From: Sycon ciliatum
Taxonomy: Eukaryota > Porifera > Calcarea > Leucosolenida > Sycettidae
NCBI RefSeq assembly: GCF_964019385.1
Contig: NC_088654.1
Coordinates: forward strand, 2,930,550-2,994,549
DNA length: 64,000 nucleotides
Direction: 5' to 3'
In this document: in pieces, positions 1-9,548 of the stretch
Numbering within the stretch: position 1 is the first letter of the stretch
Layout: every line of letters begins with the position of its first letter
Position numbers and translations under genes: made by a program
Notes under the pieces: generated by a model
The model's database searches: none
What the model was told of the DNA's origin: nothing
The model's input: the letters and a program-made list of their open reading frames with translations, nothing else

Positions 1-1105
1 GTGTAGACTACCGGAAGTTGAATGCAGTTACGCTGAAAGGTGCACATCCTCTCCCAAGGATAGATGACACACTAGATCATGTTTGGGGTGCGAATTTTTT
101 CAGTACCTTGGATCTTCAGTCAGGCTATTGGCAAGTCCCCATGGACGTAGATTCCAAAGAGAAAACTGCTTTCAGTACTCCCGATGGATTATTCCAGTTT
201 ACGCGTATGCCGTTCGGACTCACAAATGCTCCCGCCACTTTTCAACGGTTAATGAACGCCACCTTACGCGGCTTGACCTTCGATGCCTGTCTCATTTACC
301 TTGATAATGTGATCCTTTTCTCACGCACATTATTTTAAAGAACACCTAGACCGATTCCGTAAAGTACTCTTGGCCTTACGACGTGCAGGTCTGAAGCTTA
401 AACCCCGCAAATGCAAACTTTTGAGACAACCAGTCCCCTACCTTGGTTTTCTAGTCTCATCCCAGGGTATTGCTGCTAACCCTGAGAAGTTTGCCCCCAT
501 TGTTTGCTGGACGCCTCCACTACTGTTAAGGGAATCCGGGTATTCCTTGGTTTCACCGGCTATTATCGCCGTTTCATTGAATGGTATGCTGAAAAAGATG
601 CCCCTCTTGTTGCATTAACCAAGAAGAGTGCCAAGTTCGTGTGGAATACCAAACAACAGGAAGCTTTTGAAAGTTTGAGAGAGAAAATACTTGACGTTCC
701 TGTGTTGGCCTTCCCTAATTTTGCACGGCCATTCATTTTGGATACTGACGCATCTAACTTTGGCCTAGGTGCAGTCCTTTCTCAGTTAGATGATGCTGGC
801 CTAGAGAGACCTATTGCCTTTGCCAGTACAGCCCTTTCCAAGATAGAGTGTAATTACTCTATCACCCGTCGAGAGTTGTTGGCCATAGTTTAGGCCACCT
901 ACCATTTTAGAACTTACCTAGTTGGCAATCATTTTCTTTTGCGTACCGATCATGCTGCGTTGGCTTGATTGGACTCCTTTACGTCTCCCGAACGTCAAGT
1001 TGCGCGTTGGAATAAGCATTTGGCAGAATACGATTTTTCAATTGAGCATCATCCTGGTGCCCGGCACGCGAACGCAGATGCCCTTTCCCGTTTTTTATTA
1101 AGGTA
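1..1105 (+). pseudogene. Ty3/gypsy pol: reverse transcriptase and RNase H (degraded)
   Basis: Retrotransposon polymerase remnant whose 5' part lies outside the window. The frame from base 18 reads as the gypsy RT palm ([36 protein letters not shown]) and reaches the catalytic box as [10 protein letters not shown], where the family normally has YLDD or YVDD, so the second catalytic aspartate is replaced by Asn. The frame shifts near 335 (KEHLDRFRKVLLALRRAGLK follows) and again near 505. The connection and RNase H then read GFTGYYRRFIEWYAEKDAPL, ILDTDASNFGLGAVLSQ and ITRRELLAIV, with stops near 892 and 968, and finish with RHANADALSR near 1090. Two frameshifts, two stops and the altered YxDD box make it non-functional. 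Family assignment is firm; only the exact breakpoints are uncertain. Confidence 0.9.
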
Positions 1106-1128
1106 AACCCGAAAGCGAAATTTTATCC

Positions 1129-1640
1129 ATGGCTGGTGAAATCCTTTCGGAGGCCCATGTCGGTGCCGTGACCGTGCGGCTAGATGATGATGACCTGACC
1201 ACCTGGCAGACAGCTGTCGCAGAGGATCCCGACATCAGCTTAGTCGTAAAACGTTTACTAGACGCACGCAGTAGTGACGGCGATGGCCCTCGTGCAGCTG
1301 TTCAACAAGGGGATTTGAGTACTGTACGAACACTTTTGACCCAACAGAATCAACTTTTTATTTCCAATGAAATCCTTTACCGAACTATTGATGCAACCCT
1401 GGATAAAGAATCATACAAACAACTTGTCGTGCCTACCTCTGTACGTGATCAGATGCTTGCTCTGGCCCATGATTATCCATCCTCTGGTCACTTTGGAGTA
1501 GATAGGAGGTTAGCTGGACTCCGCTTAACGTGCTACTGGCCGAATATGTCTACTAGTGCTGCATTGTTTTGTCGCAACTGTAATGTCTGTGCAGTGTTTA
1601 AGAACCCCCGGCCTCTGCCTAGAGCAGAACTTTCCCATGT
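1129..1640 (+). pseudogene. Ty3/gypsy integrase, H2C2 zinc-binding part
   Basis: Continuation of the same gypsy pol. After a spacer of about 100 residues the frame shows the integrase N-terminal zinc-binding signature: YPSSGHFGVDRRLAGLRLTC YWPNM is followed by FCRNCNVCAVFKNPR, giving the H/H/C-x2-C pattern typical of retroviral-type integrases. The frame is open until a MITE interrupts it at 1644. The integrase core resumes after that insertion at 1880. Integrase inserts the cDNA copy into the genome; here it is dead because it is split into four pieces by later insertions. Confidence 0.85.
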
Positions 1641-1643
1641 TAA

Positions 1644-1879
1644 GGGGTCGTCGCAAAAGTTTTTTGTCGTCCCTGAAACGAACATGATTCGTTTGGGGGG
1701 GAGGGGGTGCGAGCCAAAATCGCAAGTCGACCGACACTGTGCATATGACATGTACATGCATGCGATTTTCGTCGTCCAGCATAGCAAGCTGTGTTCGTTT
1801 CAGAGGGAGGGGAGGGGGTCCAAGTACGAAATGAACGATGTTCGTTTCAGGGACGACAGAAAACTTTTGCGACGACCCC
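1644..1879. mobile_element. PIF/Harbinger-type MITE inside the gypsy integrase
   Basis: A 236-bp non-coding insertion with about 43-bp terminal inverted repeats: GGGGTCGTCGCAAAAGTTTT at the left end and its near-perfect reverse complement at the right end (1838-1879). It is flanked by TAA on both sides (1641-1643 and 1880-1882), the 3-bp TWA duplication typical of PIF/Harbinger. Removing it rejoins the integrase frame (…LPRAELSHV / KASEPFETIALDIMGPLP). Confidence 0.8.
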
Positions 1880-1950
1880 TAAAGCCAGCGAGCCGTTTGA
1901 GACCATTGCACTGGACATTATGGGCCCTTTACCTACCACTGTCAACAATA
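1880..1950 (+). pseudogene. Ty3/gypsy integrase core, fragment 2
   Basis: A 71-bp remnant between two MITEs, reading KASEPFETIALDIMGPLPTT. This is the start of the retroviral-type integrase catalytic core; the Asp in ALDIMGP is the first residue of the D,D-35-E triad. It is continued at 3105. Confidence 0.75.
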
Positions 1951-2662
1951 GACATCCTTAGCTAAAAAAACGCTAACGTAAACGCAAACCTTTCCGTACT
2001 TTGGATCGTTCAAGCTGACTTTTCCCTTAGCACAAAGTACGTTATAGTTGAGACGAAGTAGTCGTGACAACCATGGCGATATTAATTTTCGTGGAAACAG
2101 GTGCGGGAAATTCAAAATTTTGAACCAGGGATTAGTTTGCTGTCGTTCCGAAAGAATACCTTGGCGAGGTCTTTTACTCTGGAATAGCAAAAGCACGGCG
2201 AATATGAGTTTTCGCTGTTTCCAGGTCCTTGGAAAACCTTTCCTAAACGCAGCACCGAAGACTGTAAGGGCTCTCCAGCTCCAGCACGTCTGGGAGAGGC
2301 CGATGAATTTCTTCCTCAGGAGTGCCGTGGAACTGGTTCTTTGTTTGCCAGATGGGATAGAGGGAGAAAGGCACGAAGCAGAGGACGCAGACATTGTCAA
2401 CTGAAAGGCAAAACTCGCCAAAAAAGCTAAATGTCACAAGAGGAAGCAATCTCGACTCTCATCTCAATCTGCACGTGCTTTTTATCTCCCGCCAGTTACA
2501 AAACAATGCGAGTTTTTGCATTTTTTGCAGAGTTTCCATAACGAACGTCGGCCCGTTATTTTGAGCTCTGTAACGTTTTTCCGTTATCCGATAACGTCTT
2601 TTGTCACGGCTGGGAGTGAGTACCGTAAAAGTTAGCGTTATCGTACTTTTGCTAAGGATGTC
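1951..2662. mobile_element. Non-autonomous DNA transposon with TA duplication
   Basis: A 712-bp insertion with ends GACATCCTTAGC… and …GCTAAGGATGTC. The inverted repeat continues imperfectly inward for about 40 bp (AACGCTAACGTAA on the left, TTAGCGTTATCG on the right). TA flanks both ends (1949-1950 and 2663-2664). There is no recognisable coding sequence. The TA duplication suggests a Tc1/mariner-type non-autonomous element, but the ends are not a family I can name. Confidence 0.65.
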
Positions 2663-2670
2663 TAATAATA

Positions 2671-3104
2671 GGGAGGTTTCGCTCTACGGAATTACGTATG
2701 AAAATAACGTAGGAACTGCACGGAATTTTCATACGTAAAAAACAGAGCTGCTGGGTTTCGCTCTACGTGATTTATCCACGACTGCTAAACATGCGTTGTT
2801 GCTTTGGAGACGCGTTGGCTGCATGCGCCCACCGCATGCACCATGAACCGAAACCGCGTTTTCCATCTTATTTTGCACGTGGTGTACGGTGTGTGTACCT
2901 TGTGTTTCGCGCGGCTTGAACGTTGCCATGGATAAATGCGGAAAATGCGAAAAAATATTTCAAAAAGTCCTTCGGAGGACCCAACGTAGGAAAGAGCTTT
3001 CCTACGGAATTCCGTAGAAAGATTTACGTATGAAAGCTGCCCTCGCTCCCCGGCGCGTACGACATACGGATTTTCATACGTAATTACGTAGAGCGAAATC
3101 TCCC
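2671..3104. mobile_element. MITE with GGGAGGTTTCGCTCTACG ends
   Basis: A 434-bp insertion with terminal inverted repeats GGGAGGTTTCGCTCTACG on the left and the complement of GGGAGATTTCGCTCTACG on the right. TAATA lies on both sides (2666-2670 and 3105-3109). Sub-terminal words such as TACGTATGAAA recur inside in both orientations. It lies only 8 bp from the preceding element, so two DNA elements hit nearly the same point of the integrase gene. Superfamily unassigned. Confidence 0.65.
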
Positions 3105-3304
3105 TAATAAGTATATTCTCGTCATTGGGGATTACTTTACCAAATGGCTAGAGATTATCCCATTACCTAACATTACTGCCCAAACTGTAGCCGTGGCCGT
3201 GGAGCGGATTTTTGTCCGTTTTGGAGCCCCTGCGAAAATCCATTCGGACCCAGGATCACAGTTTTGTTCACAGCTGTTTCTTGAATTGTGCACGCCGTTC
3301 GATG

Positions 3305-3307
<3 letters not shown>
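3105..3307 (+). pseudogene. Ty3/gypsy integrase core, fragment 3
   Basis: The integrase core resumes in frame as KYILVIGDYFTKWLEIIPL and continues to FGAPAKIHSDPGSQFCSQLF, which holds the second catalytic Asp (HSDPGSQF). The frame then enters the (TTA)n tract of a further insertion at about 3306. The sequence matches the gypsy integrase consensus well, so the insertions are what killed the gene. Confidence 0.85.
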
Positions 3308-3347
<40 letters not shown>

Positions 3348-3712
3348 TTGAGGATTTCCCAAAGACGTAGTCTAAATTGAAGGGAGTTCCATTATAATGG
3401 GAGGCTGTAGGGTTGAGATAGCAGACAGTGGAGGGCTAATAATTCGTAATGAACAGCCTAGCAAGAGAAATACAATTATGCTGAATGTTCCAGAATGGTC
3501 CTTTAATCAATGATACCTATAGCCTCGGGATATGCCTTGAAATACGAAATGTACCGAAACAGAAACACAAAAATTAATAAGAATAAGCGCAACGCACAAA
3601 GAAGGAGGACAGAGGCATGTCAGTGAGGAGTGGCATTGTGTTTGGTGTCAGAGAAGTTCGTGCAAATGTGACTGTGAAACAGGGACTGCGAGGCTGTGGC
3701 TCTCAGGTCTGA
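3308..3712 (-). mobile_element. Short insertion with (AAT)n tail
   Basis: About 400 bp of unrelated sequence separates two adjoining integrase fragments (…LELCTPFD and KTRTTPYHPMCDG). It begins with (TTA) repeats at 3306-3345. On the minus strand this would be a 3' (AAT)n tail, the structure expected of a 5'-truncated LINE or SINE copy. No inverted repeats and no coding similarity are visible. Confidence 0.45.
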
Positions 3713-4435
3713 AAAGACTCGAACGACCCCATATCACCCCATGTGTGATGGCATGATTGAACGAGCCAACCGCACCATTCAGGTCATGCTCCGTGCTTTT
3801 ATTGATTCAGCTGATTGTGATTCTTGGGATGAACGGTTGCCTCTGGTTCAATTTGCCTAGAATACAATACGAGTGAACACAATTCCACTCGTTATACCCC
3901 ATTCTTTCTATTGTTCGGGAGGGAGGCCCGTCTGCCCCTATCAATGATCTGCCCAGCCCCAGATACCCTTCCCAGCTCCATCACCCACACATCCTATGCG
4001 GTGCGGTTGAGAGATCGACTGACCGCTGCCTATAGGTTAGTCGGGGAACATTTGGATGTTGGCCACCGTCGTGCTAAAACCAACTATGATCTCAAAGCAA
4101 ACGCCGATGCTTTGAAAGTAGGACAGTTTGTTTGGCTTTACCGACACCCCCATGCTGGCGACAGCTCTAAATTGTTCCGGTATTGGGATGGCTCGTGGCA
4201 AGTTTCTGTTGTTCACTTCCCCCTAGTCTATACCATTAAACGGCTTGGCGTCCATTCATACCGGCGGACCAATATCATGACCGTCCACAGGAAAACATTG
4301 AAGCGAATCTTTGGCCCTGTGAACCTCCCACCTGTGAACGCCCCGGGTAACCCCCCCCCCCCCCGCGCTCCCATCATGGCGGGAGTCACCATTCCCCGTC
4401 TGCCCTCTTTATTTACGCCCTTGTTTTGAGATCTT
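3713..4435 (+). pseudogene. Ty3/gypsy integrase core 3' part and GPY/F-like C-terminus
   Basis: Final pol segment. The first 145 bp read YHPMCDGMIERANRTIQVML, containing the catalytic Glu of the D,D-35-E triad (MIERANR). A frameshift near 3860 moves the frame to one that is open to 4429: YNTSEHNSTRYTPFFLLFGR, ARLPLSM, then KVGQFVWLYRHP and FRYWDGSWQVS, the GPY/F-type module with the usual VHRKTLKRIFG end. A C-run near 4350-4364 ends the conserved part. No separate envelope-like gene was seen before the tandem repeats that follow. Confidence 0.85.
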
Positions 4436-4835
4436 CGGCCGAGTGTTCGTCCTCGCTGTTGCAATGCCCGTTATATTTAACTATTCCCTTTCAGCCGAGT
4501 GTTCGTCCTCGCTGTTGCAGTGCCCGTAATATTTAACTATTCCTCTTCAGCCGAGTGTTCGTCCTCGCTGCTGCAGTGCCCGTAATATTTAACTATTCCT
4601 CTTCAGCCGAGTGTTTGTCCTCGCTGTTGCAGTGCCCGTATAATATTTACTATTATTTAGCTATTCCTCTTCAGTTGAGTGTTCTTCCTCGCTATTGCAG
4701 TGCCCATATAAAATTTAGCTATTCCTCTTCAGCCGAGTGTTCGTCCTCGCTGTTGCAGTGCCCGTCGTAACATTTAACCATTTCCCTTCAGTCGAGCGCT
4801 CGTCCTCGCTGTTTCCCGCAGAGTGTTCGTCCTCT
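4434..4835 (+). repeat. 55-59 bp tandem repeat near the gypsy 3' end
   Basis: About seven imperfect copies of a 55-59 bp unit containing GAGTGTTCGTCCTCGCTGTT and an A/T-rich half (ATATTTAACTATTCC). Copy starts lie near 4440, 4499, 4554, 4609, 4678, 4735 and 4795. It lies between pol and a proline-rich frame, within the retroelement. Confidence 0.8.
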
Positions 4836-4924
4836 GTGGATTCTAACCCATACATTGCTGTTCTGGTTTGTTTGTGGGTGGCTGTGTGTCTACCCCTGTG
4901 TTCTGTCTGGTATGCAGTACCATC

Positions 4925-5281
4925 ATGGTGCAGATGCTTCCGCCCGCGGGCCGCAAACCACCGCCACCACCTCCTCCTCCTCGCCAACCCATCCGTCCCC
5001 TGATGCCACGGCAGGAGGATGCTCGCTGTGCCATCCGGCGACGCCAGATGCAGCGGCAGGCGCAGCGGCAGGTACAGCGGCCACGGCGGCGAGTCCGATC
5101 GGCCGCCTACATCGACCGGGCTCGCCACCATGCCGCTGATCGGCGAGCACGACGAAACACTGAAAATCCACCTCCCCGTCCCACCCCGCCCCCCCTCCCC
5201 CCTCCCCCCAATGCCTCCACCAGATATAACCGTTTTCGTGATGACGTGGAGATGGTGTCGGAGTGTGAGTTGTCTGAGTAA
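4925..5281 (+). CDS. Proline/arginine-rich frame in the gypsy 3' region
   Basis: A 118-codon open frame starting MVQMLPPAGRKPPPPPP. It has a proline-rich N-terminus, a basic middle rich in Arg/Gln (RRRQMQRQAQRQ), a second proline-rich stretch and an acidic end (DDVEMVSECELSE). It resembles no enzyme domain that I recognise. Being downstream of pol in a Ty3/gypsy element and before the polypurine tract, it occupies the place of an accessory or env-like frame, but the composition is low-complexity and the GC-rich, repeat-like DNA may simply lack stops. Two other frames are open here too. Confidence 0.3.
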   Translation: MVQMLPPAGRKPPPPPPPPRQPIRPLMPRQEDARCAIRRRQMQRQAQRQVQRPRRRVRSAAYIDRARHHAADRRARRNTENPPPRPTPPPLPPPPNASTRYNRFRDDVEMVSECELSE

Positions 5282-5567
5282 GAATTGTGTTACATGCGTT
5301 GTTAAATTGTCCGGTGGTGGTATGCTGCGTGCGTGTTGCTGTGTGTGGTGTGCCTGTGTGCCCCTCCCCCCCCCCCCGACTGCCCTATTAAACTTAACTT
5401 CATTTATTTTTAAATTCTTTTATTCAAATATCGTGTACTGTGCATGTGGTGAATATGTGTTGTGTGTGAGTTGTGTATGTGCGGTTGTGTATGTGATTCC
5501 CGCTTTACACCCATTATCCATTAGTTTGTTTGTGTTTGCTTCTCATGGGGACAGGAGTTCTTTCCAC

Positions 5568-5582
5568 CCAGAGAGGGAGTAA
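5568..5582 (+). other. Probable polypurine tract of the gypsy element
   Basis: The purine run AGAGAGGGAGTAA lies directly before the TG that starts the probable 3' LTR. Plus-strand priming at such a tract is standard for LTR retrotransposons. Confidence 0.5.
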
Positions 5583-6072
5583 TGTTGCACGAGTCCTTTA
5601 GCCCCATACACATTCCCGTATGCACGCCCTCCCCTACACACATTCATGCACTCCCTACACATTCATGCACACCCTGCCTCACTAACTGCATGCACCCTTT
5701 TCCCGCTCACCCTGCCTCACTACCTCAATGCACCCTTTTCCCGCTCACCCTGTCTCACTTACTGCATGCACCCTTTTCCCGCTCACCCTGAATGTACCCT
5801 TTTCCCGCTCAGCCTGTCTCACTTACTGCATGTACCCCTTTTCCCGCTCACCCTATTGCCACTTACTGCATGCACTCCTTTTTCCCTCCATAACTTTATT
5901 TTTACCCAGAAGGCTGCGCTTGCGTAGTGTAGTTTTCCTAGTCGTTCTCCTTACAGCGTTCTCCTAGTAGTTCTCACAGTTGTTCTTCTTGTAGTCCCCC
6001 TAGTGGTCATCTCCTTGTAAATTTCATCTACTTTAGTCCTCTTTGTGCTCAGTTAATATAACTATTATAACA
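5583..6072 (+). repeat. Probable 3' LTR of the gypsy element
   Basis: About 490 bp beginning TGTTGCACGAGTCC after a polypurine tract and ending ATAACTATTATAACA, so the ends are TG…CA. Inside are several imperfect copies (5640-5880) of a 37-45 bp unit with TGCATGCACCCTTTTCCCGC. The matching 5' LTR is outside the window, so the right boundary is inferred from the ends only. Confidence 0.5.
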
Positions 6073-6965
6073 ACCCACAATTCCGTGCAGTATAAAGAGT
6101 GTGATAAAGTAGTAGTAGAGTAGGGTTAGCCAGTGCAGGCTATTTTTTTTTTCAAGGAAACCCTTCAAAAATGGTACCAATCGATTCAGCATGGCATTTT
6201 CATTCCTCCTGCAAAGTTTCAGCTGATTTGGAGTCATGACAAGGACGCTATGGCGATTTGAAGATCGAAAAACTTCACTTTTGTTTGTCAAGAAGAAAGA
6301 CCATGATCGCACACAAATCATACAACCCGTGTGGCACAATGATTTTTGAACGAAGTTGATCCGCGGATCCCGTGCTTCGCGCATGCACGCATGCATACTG
6401 CACAGTACAGAGGCTTTTTTGAACGCAGATATGTAGTTCTTCATCTTCTTCGAAATGTCTTCCAAATGCGTGGTGCTGGTGTTGTTCTCACCTTCGTCAA
6501 GGCAGAATGCAGCTGCATGTGATGCTCCTGTGTGTTCATGCATGTTCTCTTTTCGCGTCTCGACATTGTAGCGTCCAGACTCAGCTCGACTGGAGAAGAT
6601 TGAGGAGACTATGCTTTGATCCACATGGAAAATCGATGAAATTTGGTAATTATCGTCGGGCGCTAAAAAGCACTGGGGAGCATGGGGCTAAAACTTCGTA
6701 GCAGTCATCCCTACCATGACAGGCATCGACTGGTACATGTATATGTTCCATTCTGTTCCCAACCACTACGGGTCGTCTGCGAAGCTTTCTTCTTCGCCGA
6801 TTCTCGGACAGATCGTACGTCTTCGCACTGTATCTCTCGTCTCCCTCAACGGATCAAAACACGGTTTTCGCCAGGACGAACACAAACCCCCAGATTTCGC
6901 GGCGGCAACATCTTCGAGTAGGGAAAAGCTAGCAGCTAACCAGGAATCACCAAAAAACACTTGTA
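6073..6965. other. No gene seen
   Basis: Unique-looking sequence between the gypsy LTR and a MITE. Open frames in it (up to 191 codons on the minus strand at 6049-6624) have no recognisable motif and differ in composition from known proteins. Confidence 0.4.
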
Positions 6966-7298
6966 TTAGGCCGAGTAAAAAAAATTACTAGATGATCGTC
7001 CTTTTTTTTTGGAAAAATCGGGGAGGGCGGGAGGATTTTATTTTTATTTTTTTACTTTTTACCCTCTCATGCACACAGTGTACACAACAACATCAAGGTT
7101 TTTTTTCTCTTTTTTTCTTTTTTTTTCTTTTTTTCTTTTTCTTTCTTCAGCAGATCGATACTGACGTTGTGATATACTAGTAGTATGTGGTCCATATAGT
7201 AAAACTCACGATTTAAAAAATAAAATATTTCTTGGGGCGCTGACAAAAACTGGGGCGGACGGGGACGATCATCTAGCTTTTTTTTTTACTTGGCCTAA
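6966..7298. mobile_element. MITE with TA duplication (TTAGGCC ends)
   Basis: Inverted ends TTAGGCCGAGTAAAAAAAA… and …TTTTTTTTTACTTGGCCTAA, with a second matched block AGATGATCGTCC / GGACGATCATCT just inside. TA flanks both sides (6964-6965, 7299-7300). The interior is T-rich (7021-7150) with no coding signal. Confidence 0.7.
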
Positions 7299-7300
7299 TA

Positions 7301-7543
7301 CTGTATAGCAGGAAATTTTCGGACGGAATTTATTTTCGTACAATTTCGTACACGGTCTCTTTTGTACTAAAATTAATTCCGTACTAAAATTTGTTCCTGT
7401 GGAGTCATGTTCACTATACATGCGTACCGCATGAGAACACGTGCATTTAGCATGTAGCACTGTACGAAAATAAAATCCGTACGAAAGGTCGAAATTCCGC
7501 TTTGTCCGAAAATATTTCCGTCCGAAAATTTCCTGCTATACAG
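7301..7543. mobile_element. Tc1/mariner-type MITE with CTGTATAGCAGG ends
   Basis: A 243-bp element with nearly perfect terminal inverted repeats CTGTATAGCAGGAAATTTTC and its complement, flanked by TA (7299-7300 and 7544-7545). It shares its left TA with the neighbouring MITE, so the two elements lie side by side with one dinucleotide between them. Confidence 0.8.
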
Positions 7544-7713
7544 TACTCAGTGTGATTTGCGACAGCTGTCATTGTGCCGTCGCACCATGCATGTACCATG
7601 CACGGGAATGGAACACGGATGAGACGTTTTATTACGACAGCCTGCACTGGCTAGTAGGGTACCGTAGTTCCAGTAAGATACCCATATATAGACGGCGTAG
7701 GTTAGACAACACA

Positions 7714-7760
7714 TTTTTTTGGCACCTATGATCAGGGGATGGCCCACGCCTGGTAAAAAA
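7714..7760 (-). repeat. Copy of a dispersed repeat (second copy near 45.4 kb)
   Basis: On the minus strand it reads ACCAGGCGTGGGCCATCCCC followed by a short spacer and TAGGTGCCAAAAAAA. The same arrangement (CAGGTGTGGGCCATCCCCTG … TAGGTGCCACCAAAAAAA) is on the plus strand at 45407-45458. Possibly the 3' end of a SINE-like repeat. Confidence 0.5.
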
Positions 7761-8112
7761 AACAAAAACAAAAAACAAACAAATAGAAGTTGCGTACAAA
7801 TCATGTACAGACAGACTATGGATTCGAACATAACAGAGTGGAAAACCGGGATCCGAGGAAACGATAACATGCAAAATCATGAAAAGGGGGGGGAATGAAG
7901 CAGAACAGTAGCCAAACACACCACGGATAGTTACCGAAAGCACTCTGCAGCAGCAAGGACCACAGAAGCATCAGAGTCAATGACTCTCTGGCGGGCATCT
8001 TGAGACCGTGGACAACACACGGGTTCAAATTGCGTTCGGAAAACACCTCGCAATGAATTAATGCGTACGCCTTGCAATGAAATGCTGCAAAGGATGCGGA
8101 AGTCTGAATTTA

Positions 8113-8763
8113 GAAAAGCGATTCTGTCAGCTTTTCTATTATTGTGTACACATGGCGCTACCTAACGACACCGCTATTCAGACACGTTGTCTACGTAGCT
8201 ACGTAAGTTTCTACGTAAGATGCTCGGTACCTGGTCCTGGATAGGCACCGGCGGATAATGCTAGCATAATAACTAGCATAATGGGAAGACCGGCACTGTC
8301 AGCTTTTCAATTATTTATTACATTCCACCCAAAATCAGCACACTTTTCGTAAATGAAAAGAGTCAACACGAGCAAATGAATCAAAGGGAACTGGTCAACT
8401 CACCTGCCATTGAGTAATATTCCGCGAAAGGAGGTCTCAGCAGCGCCGAAACGAAACAAGCCAGGCCAGGAGACGAAATATCCGAAACAGCTCATGCAAG
8501 AAGCAGTTCCAAAGAAGGAAGTTCCTCGTGCATGCACATCCGAAAAGGCAACAACAAAAAGTCTGCAATGCACACGCATGCGGCCAGCCGGCCGCGCGAT
8601 AGTAGGAGCCATGGAGTAGCTCCCTGGTCCAGGACCAGGTACCGCGTACCGAGCATCTTACGTAGAAACTTACGTAGCCACGTAGACAACGTGTCTGAAT
8701 AGCGGTGTCGTTAGGTAGCGCCATATGAACACAATAATAGAAAAGCTGACAGAATCACTTTTC
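8113..8763. mobile_element. Foldback DNA element, TTA duplication
   Basis: A 651-bp element with long inverted arms. The left arm begins GAAAAGCGATTCTGTCAGCT and continues through ATTATTGTGT…CATGGCGC…CTACGTAGCTACGTAAGTTT to about 8245; the right arm (8620-8763) is its complement. TTA flanks both sides (8110-8112, 8764-8766). The middle (8330-8560) recurs on the plus strand at 50590-50790 and on the minus strand at 45600-45790. No transposase is encoded. Confidence 0.75.
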
Positions 8764-8767
8764 TTAG

Positions 8768-8902
8768 GGGGTGATTATATGTGCAGCTCCAGCCCGGGCT
8801 GGTCGACAGGCGGGCCAGCCCGCCTGCAACGGGATCTCGGGGTTCTACACAAATCCACACAAAACCTGTGGTGCGTTTACATGGCAAGCGCTGGCCCGGC
8901 GA
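8768..8902. mobile_element. GC-rich MITE, left half (split by the BEL element)
   Basis: Begins GATTATATGTGCAGCTCCAG CCCGGGCTGG and resumes after the BEL element at 14223-14325, where it ends CCAGCCCGGGCC…TTGTATTATTATG. The inverted ends and a similar element at 14690-14873 (…CCAGCCCGGGCTGGACTTGC ACATATAATAGGCC) show one family. Confidence 0.55.
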
Positions 8903-9526
8903 TGTTAGATATTGTATCTCAACTGAGGGAGTGTTAGATATTTGCATGCGTCTTCACACACGTCTCTGATTGGACAGCTGCACTTTCGATGCATTTCTAG
9001 TATTCATTGCTACTGTGTGTTACCGTCGGACAACATTACGATTTATTGTTACATGTACGTTCTACATGTATGTCAAGTCAACCCTCAGCCTGTGTTCCCA
9101 TTCGTTTTCTAGTTCTATACTTACTGCCATGACTTGTCCCGTTTATGGTTATACAGTCTTCTTCTTTTCCTGTCGTATTGCTTTCGTTTACCGGAGACTT
9201 CTACGGTATGTCTCTATTCGCCTCCACGATGTCCTTATCCTGACACTAGCATTTTCTGCGTCGCGTACGGCTGGTGGGAATATCTACCCCAGCCGTCGTG
9301 ATGTAGACGCTTCCTCATCATTACTACTTGAAGGACAGTCACGAGTTTGAGTATCTCTGATACTAATGATAATGATTCTTACTGAAGTATGAGGAGAATT
9401 GTTTCCGAGTGGAAAGACACTGAGTGTCTATGTGTAATAACTAAATGAGCTCAACGAAGAGCCATAAACGTCCGTTAGGATTCTACTACTACTAGTACGG
9501 GCAGAACCAGAGTAGGATCTCTAAAA
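8903..9526 (+). repeat. BEL/Pao 5' LTR
   Basis: 624 bp from TGTTAGATATTG to CTCTAAAA. It is almost identical to the 3' LTR, except for a 6-bp ACATGT insertion near 9065 and scattered substitutions. Its first 29 bp repeat the polypurine-tract region (GTATCTCAACTGAGGGAG) and are followed by a second LTR-like start TGTTAGATATTTGC at 8932. Confidence 0.9.
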
Positions 9527-9527
9527 T

Positions 9528-9544
9528 TGGTCCTTCGAGCCGGA
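9528..9544 (+). other. Primer-binding site, tRNA-Tyr type
   Basis: TGGTCCTTCGAGCCGGA starts one base after the 5' LTR. It is complementary to the 3' end of metazoan tRNA-Tyr (…TCCGGCTCGAAGGA plus CCA). Minus-strand cDNA synthesis would start here. Confidence 0.8.
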
Positions 9545-9548
9545 TTCA

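Noticed and set aside
4715..5171. Several overlapping frames on both strands in GC-rich DNA
   Set aside because: Stop-poor composition; only the plus frame with an ATG just before the polypurine tract was retained, at low confidence.
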